Positions 11,859 through 26,700 of a stretch of 64,000 nucleotides of DNA are shown in pieces. The position numbers and the translations under genes are program-made. The notes beneath the pieces were generated by a model. The model saw only the letters and a program-made list of their open reading frames with translations, was not told where the DNA came from and did no database searches. Position 1 is the stretch's first letter; every line of letters begins with the position of its first letter. The stretch covers positions 9,046,869-9,110,868 of the forward strand of contig NC_088711.1 in the NCBI RefSeq assembly GCF_963576615.1, written 5' to 3'. This DNA comes from Watersipora subatra. Its lineage: Eukaryota; Bryozoa; Gymnolaemata; Cheilostomatida; Watersiporidae.

Positions 11859-14478
11859 TGTTTGCATAAGGTTTTGTTTAGCTGCATGGTAGCATTTAAC
11901 GGTTTGACAAACCTTTTCGTCGGAACAAAAATACTTCTGAAGAATGTTGGTACAATGTATTGTATGCATGTGTATCATTGCCAAGTGCATGTAAATTTCA
12001 AAGGCAATTTGCATGAAGAATATTCAAGAGTCACTCGTTTAGAGGTTAGAGGTTAGACGTGCCAGCGCAATAGGACAGTGCTGACAGTGCAGGACAGGTG
12101 CTGATTCCGTTTTCCCTGTTCATCAAAGAACATTATCACTCTTTGATCAAGATTACAGTTTTTTTTAAATAATTCGTCAAAGACTGCACTAACATGGATT
12201 GCAGTTATTTTAGTTCATGCATCAAGTTCCTCAACTAAATACATTTCTAACTTTCATTGTCAGATCTAGTTGTAAATCAATGTCTTTGCATCATTTTACA
12301 AAGTAGTTTTTGGTCTTATTCTACTTCAAATGTTATAAATCCATTTCAAAAAAAATCTGTACACCTTCTAGTATGTAGTTTTTTAGTTTTACACAAATAG
12401 AGATTTAGTTTAGGTGTAGTCATTCATAGATTCATTGTTATCCGCAATGTCCAACCTCTCAATGCAACAGGAGAGTTGCATTTTACATAAGAGGATCAAT
12501 AATAAAGAGAACACAACTTCTTTAACACTTTCACTACCAAATGCCAAACTCGCCTTTACTGTTTTCACCAGATTATGAAATACCTGTAAGTCTACATATA
12601 TTTGATTATATTGTTTCATTCTGAGACAATCCTCAGATGTCAAGGTTTCATTAAGCGCAAACCTGTCCCAATTGCTTCACAATTAGCCAGGGTTCATAGG
12701 ACTTTTATTTTGATAAATATTATATTAATAACGCTTTTCATATTGCAAACTTTAAAACACATTAAAGCTTATTTGCATATAAGTTTGCAAAGTTACTGTG
12801 CAAAAAACCTCATGAACATAGCAGTTCAGCGTTTCTAAGGATCTCATAGACTTTATACAATTAATCAAATACAACTGAAATCTCCTTTTTTGCCTCGCAG
12901 AAACAATGGATGGCTCTATGGTGAGCACGAGAGTGATTTGTTTTTAAATAGCTAAAAATGACAATAACTATATGAGCCATTTAATTTTTGAGGTTATTGC
13001 GGATGGTCTGACAGCTTGAATGGTTGAACCTAAAAGGTCTTTATGTTCAAGCCTCTATGGAATACTGAGGTAGCTGGTAGAACGGGTGGTATGCCTGCGA
13101 GCAATCGCGTGGTGTTACGCAAAGCAAGTTCAGACACTTTTCAAGTTTTTTATGAGTTGTGGTCTGAGTGAAAGCACATTATGTGGTACAGATGGAAAGC
13201 TAATCCTTTCAAATGTTTATTTGATGCCCCGTTGGACTTTTAAATGCGAAAATCTGCTATTTTAGCTGGACAGATGTTATATATCATAAATAAGCTGTTC
13301 CGTCCTGTTTTATACAATGTTATCAGATTAACTGTTCCGTTCTGTTTTCAACTGAAATCATAGCAGTTTGCATATGCTTATCGGAACAATCGCTTGATTG
13401 AGGAGTTGTCTTGCCAATGTGATAACTAAGCTTTTCTAAGTTATACATTGTTTACTGCAGTGAGGATTCGGCCATTTAAAACACTATTTTTCAGCATAAC
13501 TTGAAACTTTAATAATGCGATTGAATTTAATTAGTCAACACCAACATAACAGAAACAAACAAAGCACATGGCTGTTCAAACATTAAGATACAATAAATGA
13601 GTATTTGTAGGTTTGTTTGACCTATTTCCCAGCAGAAGAATGATACTAAAAGGTCAAGCTTGATATAGACTTTTTAGCACAGCTTTCCTTTTATCTGTAG
13701 CATTGTAGCTTTTTAACAATTGATAGAAATGTTAGTTGGCACCTCCTGCATAGTATTATAATTATGGAGAGTACTTCCAACATTACCCTTACAAGAGGTC
13801 GCTTGTGCATGATGTAATACTATATATATATAACAAACTGATGGTCTAATAAGAAGATCATTATCCGAATATTGAAGGTATGTTATGTGTTGCTAGGAAC
13901 TATTTTAGACGACTGCAGTTTATGAATGGTGCAGCTAAATTTTTGTCAACATGACGTACTAGCTACACATAGTACTGACATTTGGATGAGAATTATTTGC
14001 CAATTTCTTTAAAAATTTATTTATACTCAGTATATTATTAACAAGAAAAAAAATGTTTAAAAAGTGCACTGGTAAAACAAAATAACTCACTTTTCAAGTA
14101 AGTTATAAATAAACTGTGAACTGCAAAAAGCTTTTTTAAATTTTACCATGAGTTTCATTAAAAGTTTCTACAGTACATCTGCTTGTGTTGATGACAAAAT
14201 TATATGTCATTATCTAGAAGTTTATCCATACAATTAGCTCAGAGCAAGGCAATCATTAACTTGTTGGTCATAAGCAAAACCCATATATTTTGAATACTTA
14301 TACATGAAGCATACGATGTCTGAGGATTCACAGCCATGCCTTATACATGCTCATAGTTTATGGCTGTCAGCTGGGGAGACACAAGCTGTACAATCAGTAG
14401 ATGAGGACTTTTAGTGGTTGTTAGGACCTGTAGTCTGGAAGTCCAGAGTGGTGAAGTTGATGCAATGATGTCTGTAGG
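11859..14478. other. Intergenic region and HEATR4-like 3' flank
   Basis: No coding exon is seen. A possible SINE sits at 12985-13095. A TTTATT at 14016-14021 (AATAAA on the minus strand) lies about 460 nt past the HEATR4-like stop codon and is a candidate poly(A) signal. Confidence 0.4.
12985..13095 (+). mobile_element. Possible tRNA-derived SINE fragment
   Basis: An A-box-like GCGGATGGTCTGACAGC followed by a B-box-like TATGTTCAAGCCTCTA suggests a decayed tRNA-derived element. No intact tRNA fold and no target duplication was found. Confidence 0.3.
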
Positions 14479-14709
14479 CTAAGGTATCGGAGAGAATGCT
14501 TCAGGGGAACGAATCTCAATGTTGGAATAACGATCCATAAGAAAGTTGGTGCTTTTGTGCCTGCACAAGTCCACAGGACTGAGTGAATCAGTATTTAGTT
14601 TCATGAAATTCTTGCCATCATCGACTCTTAGCAAGTGGGAGTTGTCCTGCATCGAGACTTCGGTGTCTGGATAGTGAGGAGTTGCAAGACCAAGGTGAGA
14701 ATCGTTGGC
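14479..14709 (-). CDS. HEATR4: HEATR4-like exon 26 (terminal)
   Basis: Acceptor CATTTTAG then GCC. It encodes residues 1240-1315 ([20 protein letters not shown] through SPEAFSPIP) and ends in TAG at 14479-14481. Phase 0 joins it to exon 25 across a 3.7-kb intron that holds the truncated LINE. Confidence 0.75.
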   Translation of the reverse strand, partial: ANDSHLGLATPHYPDTEVSMQDNSHLLRVDDGKNFMKLNTDSLSPVDLCRHKSTNFLMDRYSNIEIRSPEAFSPIP

Positions 14710-17700
14710 CTAAAATGGAGTTATTGATACCAGCTCAGGTACATCAGAAATACGTTAAAGCTTTATTTAGTTTAAATATATATGTTTCGATATAAATACT
14801 TATATCAAAATTTTTTATTGTTCTTAAAAAAAAAGTACGTTAAAAATGATTTTGTATAAACAATAACAAAACTAGATATGTAGGCAATTTAAATGCTTGC
14901 TGATTTTTTTTTGCATAAAACAAAATGGTAAAATTAATAAAAGCTACATAGCGGTAGATGGACACTCATCTGACAATATAACTGTGACAAACATGGATTG
15001 AAAAATTTTTTACTCTCATAAAATTCTATGTACTTACATACAACAAAAAATTAGAGGTCTTGCGGCACCTTAAAGTAACACATAGCAGAGATATTTGGGT
15101 GAAAAATGAAAAGTCGCAAGGATAAGGCTGGGCGGTTGCATGAAAGGCTCTCTCGGATAAAAGGGAAGGTCTGCGGAGGGATGAAGTATTGCTGACTAAT
15201 TGGCAAGAGGAACCTAGAGTCAAGGTCATTGGATATGCTATAAGCTAGACTGACAACTGAGGAGAGTAATTGCAGGTATAATGATATTATGTATGTCTGA
15301 GAAAAAGAGGTGTATTCTTACCTGCTGCTACCTACACATGGCTAAAGATTGTGTAGTTCTGAAAATGAACAGGGAAGATATAAAATATCTCTAGAACTCT
15401 AACAAATTTATTTCCTATAAATTTCATAAAATCCTGCCATATAACATGAAAGAAAAGAACTGCATAAAACAAGATAGCAGCACCAAGTAGCATACATGGC
15501 AGCATCTGCTATGTATGCTACTTGCTTAGTTCACAAGCTAAACAAGGTGATTTTATGGTTAAAATTATTAGTTTTACCTTACATTTAGCAAAATCATTTA
15601 GCAAAGGATGCTCCATGAGGTGTTTAATAAGTTGTGTTTAACTTTATTGCTACCCTTGTAGCCTATGTTCCAAAATTATACAGTTAATTTTTTAATGAGT
15701 AAAGATAGTGGCATATATTATTTTTTAGTTCATAATGTCAAAGGGCTAAAATATTTTCTACAATTAGCAGCAGGTGTGTTCGCTGTCAGTTGCATAGTCA
15801 GCCTCCTTATGGTCATATCATGTGGGCGCAAAACAGCCTAATATAATTGTAATTGGAGCCTCAAACTAAGTAATGGATGGGTTACAGATAATCATATAAA
15901 TGTATTCCAAACATTTTAAGTCTTACCCCACAGTGCTGGTGAGCTTTGGAAAAAAATTGAAACAGTGTTTTTCAAAGCTCCTCGAATCAATTAAGATCAT
16001 TCTGCTATCGATGTATCAACTGAACTTTTTTCCGGGTATAAATGCACTTCATTTCATTAAAAGCTTACCTCAAATAGCTATTATGATTATAATCATATAA
16101 AATATCTGTGAAACAACTACTCAACGAATGATAAATTTAAGAGTTTCTCTTCAGAATAAGTGAGTGGTGTCTTGGTACAATCTTTACGGTAATGTAGCAG
16201 GAAATTGATACATGTTAGTAAATTTGAGAGCCAACGTAGTTGTGCGCTGCTAATAGAGATGAGACCTAGATATACAAAAGATACCAGACTTCCGTATGGT
16301 TCTTTCCTAAACAGCATTCAGAAAGAAAATGTTAAATGAATTGGCCTACACAATGATTTCTAAGAAGTTTTGAAATGTCAAGCCATTTATACATATAACT
16401 ATGTTGTTGGTAACATGCAAAAGTCACAATATAGCTACTAATGTGTATAAATACATGTATATATATATAAATATATATATATATAAATACATATATAATT
16501 CTTAAGAAAGGCCATTCTATGCTCACAGATGGCCTAAGAATGCCAAATGGTACCATCAAAGATATAGAAGAAGGGTACAAGTACTTGGGGATTATGCAAA
16601 GCAACACCAACCACGAAGTCGAGGTACGTCACAAAGCCATTACCGAATACAAGAAACGCCTTCGGCAGGTCTTACGGAGCCAGCTCAATGCCAAGAACCA
16701 AGTAATGGCAATAAATACCTACACACTGCCAGTAATAAGATATCCAGCAGGCATAATAAAGTAGACTGAGGAAGCCATCAAAGAAACAGATATAGCAACT
16801 CGTAAACTGATGACCATGCATGGAGCACTCCACCCAAAATCTGATACTACTAGATTGTATCTTGATAGGAAAGATGGCGGTAGAGGACTCAAAAGTGTAC
16901 AGCAGACAGTGAAAAAGGAGGAGCAAAGCATCAAAGCATATGCAGCCTCCATGGCCATCTCAGATAAGTTGCTAGCTGAATTTTAATCGGCTGCTCTTAC
17001 AACGGACCTACGCCCTGATGATGAGGAAATTGACTGGCACACGAAACCTCTTCATGGTGCTTACCACCAACAAATATCTAAGGTTGGCGATCTTCACCAG
17101 ACATATATGTGGCTGAACAAAGGAAACCTAACGGCCAATACAGAGTCGCTAATCATGGCAGCCCAGGAGCAAGTGCTCCCAACAAGGCAACTCCAAACGA
17201 AAATCTATCACACTAGAAACGATCCTAGATGCAGACTGTGCAAAGATGCACCTGAGACCATCCAACACATCATCAGTGGATGCAAGCAGCTAGCAGGGAA
17301 CGCATACACTGAGCAGCATAATCATGTCGCAGGTGTTGTGTATAGAAGTCTATGTGATGAGTATGGCCTTAATAAACCACAACACTGGTGGGAAGCTCCT
17401 GGTAAGGTCAATGAAAATGACCGCGCTAAGATCCTCTGGGATTTCTACATCCGAACTGACAAGCATGTCCTAGCAAACCAACCAGATATAGTGGTGGTAG
17501 ACAAGGAGAACAAGAGGGCTACTATAATAGATATAGCAGTACCTAATGACTACAATATAGCCAGCAAAGAAAAAAAAGGTAGAGAAATATCTCCCTCTTG
17601 GAGAAGAAATTGAAAAATGCTGGAACGTAAGAACAACTGTAATCCCAGTAGTCATTGGGGCACTGGGCGCATTAACACCGGCGCATAAAATGTGGCTTGC

Positions 17701-20700
17701 CCAAATACCAACAACAATCAACTCAGGTGAGTTGCAGAAAAGTGCGCTATTGGGAACAGCTAAGATCTTGAGGCGAGTGCTCAAACTCCCAGGTCTCTGG
17801 TAGGAGAACCGAGTTAGAGCAGAATTTACCACCCATACGGGGTATCCGGGGTGAGAAAACAATTTTTTATAAATATATATATAAATATATATATAAATAT
17901 ACATATAAATATATATATATAAATACATATATAAATATATATATAAATAAATATATAAATATATATATAAATATATATATATAAAGTTGTATATATATAA
18001 ATATATATATATAAATACATATATAAATATATATATAAATATACATATAAATATTTATATAAATATATATGTAAATATATATAAATATACATATAAATAT
18101 ATATATAAATATATGTATAAATATTTATATAAATATATATATAAATATATCTATAAATATCTAGAAATAAATCTAAATAAATAAATATACCATATCTAAA
18201 TATTTACCAATACTTAATGAAGCCGAAGCAAAGCATCTAGTTAAATTCTTTTAATAAAAGTTATTTTGATAACCACCTTCCTACCTTCCTTATCTAAACA
18301 GCAGATGCAAAGAGGCCATAAAAACAACTACTTCTCACAGACTTCACTTTAATTAGGTTGAGAAATAAACTCAACTCCCATTGTAAGTAATGGCATGAAA
18401 GTGTTTGTGCTCACCGCTACGAGTTGTTTATTAGACCCTGTCATGGAGTTCCTTTCCTCTAGACTAGCGTTGTGCACTGATAAACTTTGCATTTTCTCTG
18501 CCACTGATGGAATATTAGAATGTAGAGCTTCTACTTGATCGAGGCTAACTGATAATACTGTGGGCGTAATGCTAACAGCCCTCTGTCCTGATAACTTCCT
18601 CCTATCATAGGCTACAAAATTTAAATTTTTAAAATCGAATGAACGTGATAATGCATAAGGATATTACTGTATATTCCCAGCCAACTAGGATTGCTATAAG
18701 ATATTACTGTATATTCCCAGCCAACTAGGATTGCTATAAGATATTACTGTATATTCCCAGCCAACTAGGATTGCTATAAGATATTACTGTATATTCCCAG
18801 CCAACTAGGATTGCTATAAGATATTACTGTATACTCCCAGCCAACTAGGATTGCTGTAAAATATTACTGTATATTCTCAGCATGCCAGGATTGCTATAAG
18901 ATATTACTGTATATTCCCAGCCAACTAGAATTGCTATAAGATATTACTGTATACTCCCAGCCAACTAGGATTGCTATAAAATATTACTGTATATTCTCAG
19001 CATGCCAGGATTGCTATAAGATATTACTGTATATTCACAGCCAACTAGGATTGCTATAAGATATTACTGTATATTTCCAGCCAACGACGATTGCTATAAG
19101 ATATTACTGTACATTCCCAGCATGCTAGGATTGCTATAAGATATTACTGTATATTCCCAGCATATTACTGAATATTCTCTAACGAGGATTGCTATACCAA
19201 TCATCTTATATGCTAGGCACAGCTTACACAAGCTGTGCCTAGCTTCACATACAAACCTGTGGAGGCCCTTGACTCTCTCTGCTCTCTGGCTGACATCGGA
19301 GATTTGCTATAAACAGAATAATTGGGGTATTCAATGACAGTTTTAATGAAAGATTTAATTACTAATTCTGAATCACTCTGCGTATAGACTATAGGCATCC
19401 TTAGCAAGAAGCTATTGTACTGTAAATCGCAATGACAAAATATTGCCTTGAATAAAGAGTTAACAAATAAGCAAATACTGCAGCAATTTTCCTTTGTTTA
19501 GCAATGATTGTGGGAGTTATCTTCTACTCTTACTGGGAATCCGTAGTATCAGTGACATCTTCCTTGCCAAGAATTCTAACTTTCATCACTTCCTCAAGCT
19601 CTGTGTCAGCGACATCAGTATTAAGAGAGCTGCCGGTGCTCATTGCTCGTGACTTTGTCGATGTAGGTCTAGATCTCGAGAGTTTGCTGACTGCAGACGG
19701 CTGACGAGATCCTCTTGAGGAAATGACTAATTTTTCATTCTCTTCTACTTCGTGTTCATCTTCATCTTCTTCCATGATCGGCTCTGAGCAAGACATGAGT
19801 TCATATAAATATGGCAATAAGCAATAAAAATACAGTATCTATTTGCTCAACTCGGATTTTAGTCATATCTTCTACGACTACAGTGGTAGTCTTAATGCAA
19901 GACAGTCACAAATGAGCAGTGCAGTGATGTTGGTGCAGCGAAACCTCGGAGGCTCAGTCTCCTCTTTACTCAAAAAATTTGGTGGTCAACCAAATATAAT
20001 TCATGTAGAAAAGAAATCGTAATTTCAACAGATGTATTTCTACGTGAATTATATTCGGCAATTCGAACAGATTTTTGGCGCTCAAACTAAAAATTTTAGA
20101 ATTTTGTTATATAACAAATAATTATAGATTTGAGTAATTACGATACAGTCTGTATTTCTATTTTAATGCCAATATTTGTACTTACTATTGTTCCTTATGG
20201 GAAAAAGGGTTTCAGTTTTTCAACAAACCAGTGCTTGGCAACCTGATCAGAACGGATCGAGGTTCCGCTGTACTAAGTATGTCATCATGCCTTTCTACGC
20301 TGAATTGTTGGAAACAAAAAGCCCAAAAATAAATCCAGCATAGACTGTGGATTTAATAGATAAACTATACCTGGTTTTTTGCTATAAATGCTCAAACAAT
20401 AATATGCTGTGACTCACTTGCACGGCTTGTCATTAGCCATGACATTGCTCCAGTACTAGCTCTGTCACTAATCAGGGTATTTGGGTGATAATAGAAGTAA
20501 AAAAGAACCACAAATCATAATTTAGAACACTTGCACAATAAGTGGTTGTCATCACTTCTTCCCACCAGGCCCACGAAAAGAAAAATGCAGCCTTTTGTAA
20601 ATAAAATAGCTATTGAAGCGTGCACAAACAAAATGGTCAATAGTGAAACTATGAGAGATCAACTTTACATCTAAATTTGAAAGTGGTATCTTGCAAAAAT

Positions 20701-23700
20701 ACAAAAGGGCCAAAATAGTGAAGAGGGTTTTGGGTTTAGAAAATGAAGTAGAGTGGAAAGGGGTTAAGGCTACATCAAAATTCTGCTTCCTGAAAAATTC
20801 ATTCAAGTGCTGACAACGTTATAATAAGCCGTGAGATAAAACAGCAGATTAGTAGATTGGTGCAGAAGAATAAAAATGGCTGAAGAAGAAACTCAACTGT
20901 CACAAGAAAGGAAGTAGTTAATATCCAATTATAAATCTTCCTTACCATTCTATTTGCTATCAGCTTATAGTATTCACACTCGCAATATACATGCGTGTAG
21001 ACTGTATTTATGGTACAGCATAGAACATTGGCAGCATCTTATACAGCATCAGAAATGACAGAAACAAATTTGTCCACCTTGTGAAATAAGATACCTGAAA
21101 TTGATGTATAGGTTTTCATAGAATGGCTGGCTGGTCGAGGGAAGATAGCTACTTCCTGCGTATCATCTATTGTATTTTGAGCAGCATCATCTGTTGAGGT
21201 CTGCTGTGAGAATAAGGTATATTTGTATTAAGAAATTATCCAGATAGGATACAAAGTACAGATGCACTCTAATGTGGACCACAGGCTAGCAAGAAAGAGT
21301 AGGATACCAACAATTTAGCTATTGGCTAATAGTTCAGACTAGACCCCTGCTCAAAACAGTTTATAGCTATAAATACTTTACTCTACTAGCAACTTGAAAT
21401 TACTAAACAGTGTAAAGGCTGACTGGACTGACTCCTCACTGTACAATTTAAGAATTGTATGGTGTCTCACGCTGTGACAAGCTGCTACTGTATATACATG
21501 TATATATTCTACAACCTATATAAATAAATCTCATCGTTCATATGTATTCTGTCTGTCTGTCTGCGTGTCCAGTCTAATGGTATGAATTAAACAGCAATAA
21601 ACAAAGTACACAGAGATAAACAAAGTACACAGAGATAAACAAACACCTTCATTTAAAAGTTAGAATGGTAAATGTTGTATATGTTGATTGAAAATAAATT
21701 TTCTGTGCTAAACTTTTTTATTACCTGTGCAACTCGGGGCATTCATCTAGTCAATAATATTCAGTGATGTGACAGTAAAAAAACTTATCACTTGCTTTTT
21801 GACTGTACAAACCATATACCGTTTGCAGTATATTTACAATTAATTCAGCAAGCTGCTTCTTAAATTAATAACAAACATTCAGTTCAACATGCAGTGAGAA
21901 GGCAACTCCACCGCGTTATCTTATTAATTTCAAACTGCTTTTTGCAGTTTGTGACAGTAGACTCTGTTTGAGACAATATATAATGCAATCTTTGTTATAA
22001 TGAGAGTCATGTCCATCTGTCTGTCTGTCTGTCACCATGTGAAAAAAGATTTCTTTGCTTCATGTGGGAATCGAACTCGTACCATTTGACTTTGTGGTCT
22101 AATGAAGTAACAACTGCAACAGTGGCCACAGTGGCCACATTGAACATAGCTTAATAATAGTGCATCTCGTACGGCATACGGGACTGTCAGGGTACAAATG
22201 CCATAAATAGTAACGCATCACTACTTTTGCAAACTGTCTAGTCACAGCTTTGAATTTGAGCTGAGCAAAGGAACATAAAATCATTCCTAGCGATCCACTA
22301 ACCTCTGCGAACTTGGCTTCTGGAGTCTTTGCTTCCGGAGGAATGTAAATCATCTGCTTAGTGTTGTCAGCGAGTTGCTCTTCCTTCTCGAGAGTACAGA
22401 TGCTGTTGTAGATGTCATTTCTGTTAGAGAGTTTCCTGACCTCTGCCTTTATTTGTGCCACCATCGCCATGTCCTCGGTAGCGCTGACTCCATTTAACTC
22501 CAGAGCAACTGCAAGCTCCCTGGCAGAAAGGTTTACCACATGACAGTTGTTAGTAAAGAGAATTTTACTATATCAAATAAGCTATTTTAGAGAGAGGAAT
22601 TTAAATTTATTCAATATTGTATCATCTATATATATATAAATTTCAGCACTTTTCATTCGGATGTCCAGTTATAGCGAGAAAGTTTTGGAAATGAAAAATC
22701 TGCTTCCCACTGGATTTCAACTCGAAACCTCTATTTATCTAGACAGACATACTACCCACTACACTATGCATCAAATTCACATTACTATTAGTAACTGTGC
22801 ACATCTCTATGCAGAACTTGCGAAATACTAGCATAACTAACACGTAACGCCGTGACGTGTCGTAATGTCAAGCTGGCTTCATGTCCCTTATTATGGTAAG
22901 TTATGCTTAAGTTGTTAGCTTAAAATTTATTGGGTAATTATTTTATTACCCATGCAACGCCGGGTATTCATCTAGTTCATCTATAAAAACTAGGATAGTT
23001 TTTGATTGATAACCACATTGAAGAATTTATAGTCAGCGGCTAGAACTACGAGTTGAGAGAAACAGCAAAAATCAGGAGTATAACAGATCTCCTTATAAAG
23101 TTACCAATGTAAGGTAGGGGGTGGTACCTGATGAATCTCAAGGTACCACCTCCTACCTTTCATCAGTTAACATTAAAGCATGTATTATACAATGTAGAAC
23201 CTTATTGATCAGAGCTTCAGCAAGGCAAAGCTTGTGAGATTTCATGTTGTTCTGTTGGCATATAAGGTATAAAATTTGTCTCAGTGTCATATCAACATGC
23301 CATTGTTTCGTAATTTGAAATCGTTACAGAAAAGCAAAAAATAACAGTTTACTCACTAGAATATCTGACAAACTCAACAAGTGCTATATGAACTAACTGA
23401 CAAGCTGAACAAGTGCTATATGAATTCAATGACAAGCTTAACAAGTGCTTGATGAACTAACTTCTGAACAAGGGGTTTTTCCTCTACCAGCATCCTATTC
23501 TGGAGAATCTCTAACACTTCCTTATCTTTGAGTTGTAGTAAAATTATGGAATGACAAGCTTCAGCTCTTACACCCTCTTCTTCCTCAAATCTCAGGGACC
23601 AGAGTAGCGCGCTTCTCACTTCGGGAGTCGCAAGTCCAATTTTTCCCAAAGCTGTAGTAAAACAATTATATGATGCATTAACATGTTAGTAACATCGGTA

Positions 23701-26700
23701 ATGTGGTAATAACTCGTAGCGGTATGTATACAGTTTCACCAAACATCTACACAGCACTGAACGTTAAAAATATTTCAACAACCGATGTGCTCACATAAGC
23801 CTGACAAAGTGCTATTATGTGGGAGAAGCCTTGCGCTGTAGTATAAACAAGGAAGCAATGATCTCTACATGAGAAACCTTCACTTTGTCTGGTATAAACA
23901 AGGAAGCAATGATCTCTACATGAGAAGCCTTCACTCTGTCTGGTATGAACAAGGAAGCAATGATCTCTACATGAGAAGCCTTCACTCTGTTTGGTATGAA
24001 CGAGAAAGCAATGATCTCTACAGCTAATATTTTATATTTATAGTTGTTTAATTGCTCAAACTGCCTTCAGCTCCAAGTTAACTAACAGATCAGTGAGCTA
24101 AACAAATGGCACCCGAGCCACATTAAATGAAATGCAATAAAATTGAAATTCTAATTTAAAATTTGAACGGCAAATCCTCCACTTTCAATAATGTAAACAA
24201 GCACCTTGAATAGCCAGTGCCTTGATCATCCATATCGGGTCTCTGTTACAGAGCCTCAGCAGCTCAGATATCAAGTTTTCATCACGTATGCGCAGGTTGC
24301 CAGCAGCAATGCAGGCTTCTTTTCTCACCGTCACATATTCATCTCGGAAGGTTTTCATAAATGGTGGCATCAGTTTGGCTGTCATGATTCCTGTCAACAA
24401 GATCAGAAGTAGTCAACACTCTTCAGAGCTAGCTATACAATTTAATAAAAAATATGATGAAATTATGTTTTGTGTTTTCAACCACATCGTTGTCCACTGC
24501 AGTTGTTGTCCACTGCATTCAACTGCATAATCATCCATAAAGGGTGTGGAGGACGATGATTTACTTATTTCAAACAACTGGGGTGCTAGAGTTATCCTAC
24601 CTTGAACTAACAAAGCTACTCTCAAGTAGATAGTTGAAAATTAGAGAACAAAGTCAAAGTCAGCCGATGATGACTATATCTGATGTCAACACTGCATGAC
24701 TGTGCAGACGAAGTTTCTTTCTTTTTATGCATATACATGTATATGTTTCTGAAACTGACACGTAATGTTGGTATGACAACTCCATACCTAGAAATCCAAT
24801 CTTTGACAGAGTCTCAGCCCTCTCAGTCTGTGTGCCTTCTATGAGCACCAGTCGAAGCTTGTCATGCACAAGTCTGCCATAGCCACACTTTCCGAGAGAC
24901 TGGGCGGCTGCCTTACGCACATCAGAGTGAGAGTCGTTCCACATGAGGTGCATCTACCATACGATAAACATATCTGGTATGATAGTTTTAGGTTCTAAAC
25001 CTTGCAAGCGACATGTTGATGTTTTATATATTGCTTGAAGCTAAGTACATCCACCTCACTACTCTGGTGTTACCTTCTGAGAATGAACGAGAAAAAATAT
25101 ATAGAACAAAGATTATCTGCTGTAGACATCTATTGCTTAGTTCCCTGAGATAACTGCAAATTTAAAATCTTTACACTTTTAATCAATCTATAAAACTTTT
25201 CTCAGAGCATTCATGTCATGTTTGTTCCACATGTTTTTGTTTTACAAATCTTACACAGTTATAAAAGTTATTTTACTGAAAAAAAACAAATTTGTATAGA
25301 AAGATATTTTAGCAATGTTTCTTCATGAAGCAACCTACGTACACAGACAAGTAGCAGATGGAAAACACTCTTATGCAACTTTACGATCTGTACTAAAGAT
25401 CACTTCCTGTCTTCCAGTAAAACTAACTGATAGAGAACTTGCTAGAACTAAAATAGCTAGACTGTGACTATCAACTAACATTTTACTGACATACAATAAC
25501 CTTGACCTATCAACATCAACGCTTCTTATTCGAGCATCCTCATATATATGGTGTTTCATTTGCTACTCCAACTTAGAGTAGTTGTAATTTTGTGATGTTC
25601 CCACAAAATTTGACACTGTTTGAAGAACATATGAATGCATGCCCCTTACCACTTTGTTTTGAATGTCAACATTGATATCTCCATAGAGCTTTGGGAGGCA
25701 TTTGAGGGCCATCACTCGATGTCTCCAGCTGCAGTCATTAAGATGTTCCGCAAGCATAGAGTGTACGAGGTTCTACAATTATAGGAAGACAGTGACTCAT
25801 CTCACTAAATCAGCATGCTGACATAATCTTTCCAGGTTTAGTAATGCATACAGTCTACTCAGACTAGTGGCCATACTTGTGTCTGTTTATTGAATTCGTC
25901 TTGATCGTATATCTGTTGTACTTCACTAAGGTATATCTCTTCACTGCTGTACTTTACTAAAGTATACCACAGCTGAATAGATCTGACAACTTGCTATCAC
26001 TTGCTATTAATTGCTATCCTTTGCTATCACTCGCTATCACTTGTTTTTGCTTGTTATCATTTGCTATCACTTGCTTATCACCTGCTATCTTTTGCTATCA
26101 CCCGCTATCACTTGCTTTTGCTTGTTCTCATTTGCTATCACTTGCTTATCACCTGCTATCTTTTGCTATCACCCGCTATCACTTGCTTTTGCTTGTTCTC
26201 ATTTGCTATCACTTGCTTATCACCTGCTATCTTTTGCTATCACCCGCTATCACTTGCTTTTGCTTGTTCTCATTTGCTATCACTTGCTTATCACCTGCTA
26301 TCTTTTGCTATCACCCGCTATCACTTGCTTTTGCTTGTTCTCATTTGCTATCACTTGCTTATCACCTGCTATTTTTTGCTATCACCTGCTATCACTTGCT
26401 TTCGCTTGTTCTCATTTGCTATCACTTGCTTATCACCTGCTATCTTTTGCTATCACCCGCTATCACTTGCTTTCGCTTGTTCTCATTTGCTATCACTTGC
26501 TTATCACCTGCTATCTTTTGCTATCACCTGCTATCACTTGCTTTCGCTTGTTCTCATTTGCTATCACCCGCTATCACCTGCTATCTTTTGCTATCACCTG
26601 CTATCGCTTGCTTTCGCTTGTTCTCATTTGCTATCACCCGCTATCACCTGCGATCACCAGCTATCTCTTGCTATCACCTGCTATCACCTGCTATCACTTG

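Noticed and set aside
10727..12056. Long Ser/Leu/Phe/Pro open frames (plus) and Arg/Glu/Gly frame (minus)
   Set aside because: Wholly explained by the CCCTCTTT tandem array; no start context, splice sites or non-repeat domain.
15026..15250. Minus-strand open stretch ending near a GTAAGT-like site, considered as an extra HEATR4-like exon
   Set aside because: The longer open frame needs phase 1 at entry while exon 25 leaves in phase 0, and it runs into a stop before the donor.
22011..22110. tRNA gene on the minus strand, suggested by GTTCGATTCCC
   Set aside because: Only the B box is good; acceptor stem and anticodon arm do not pair. Fits a SINE better. The same applies to 27910-27965 and 22700-22780.
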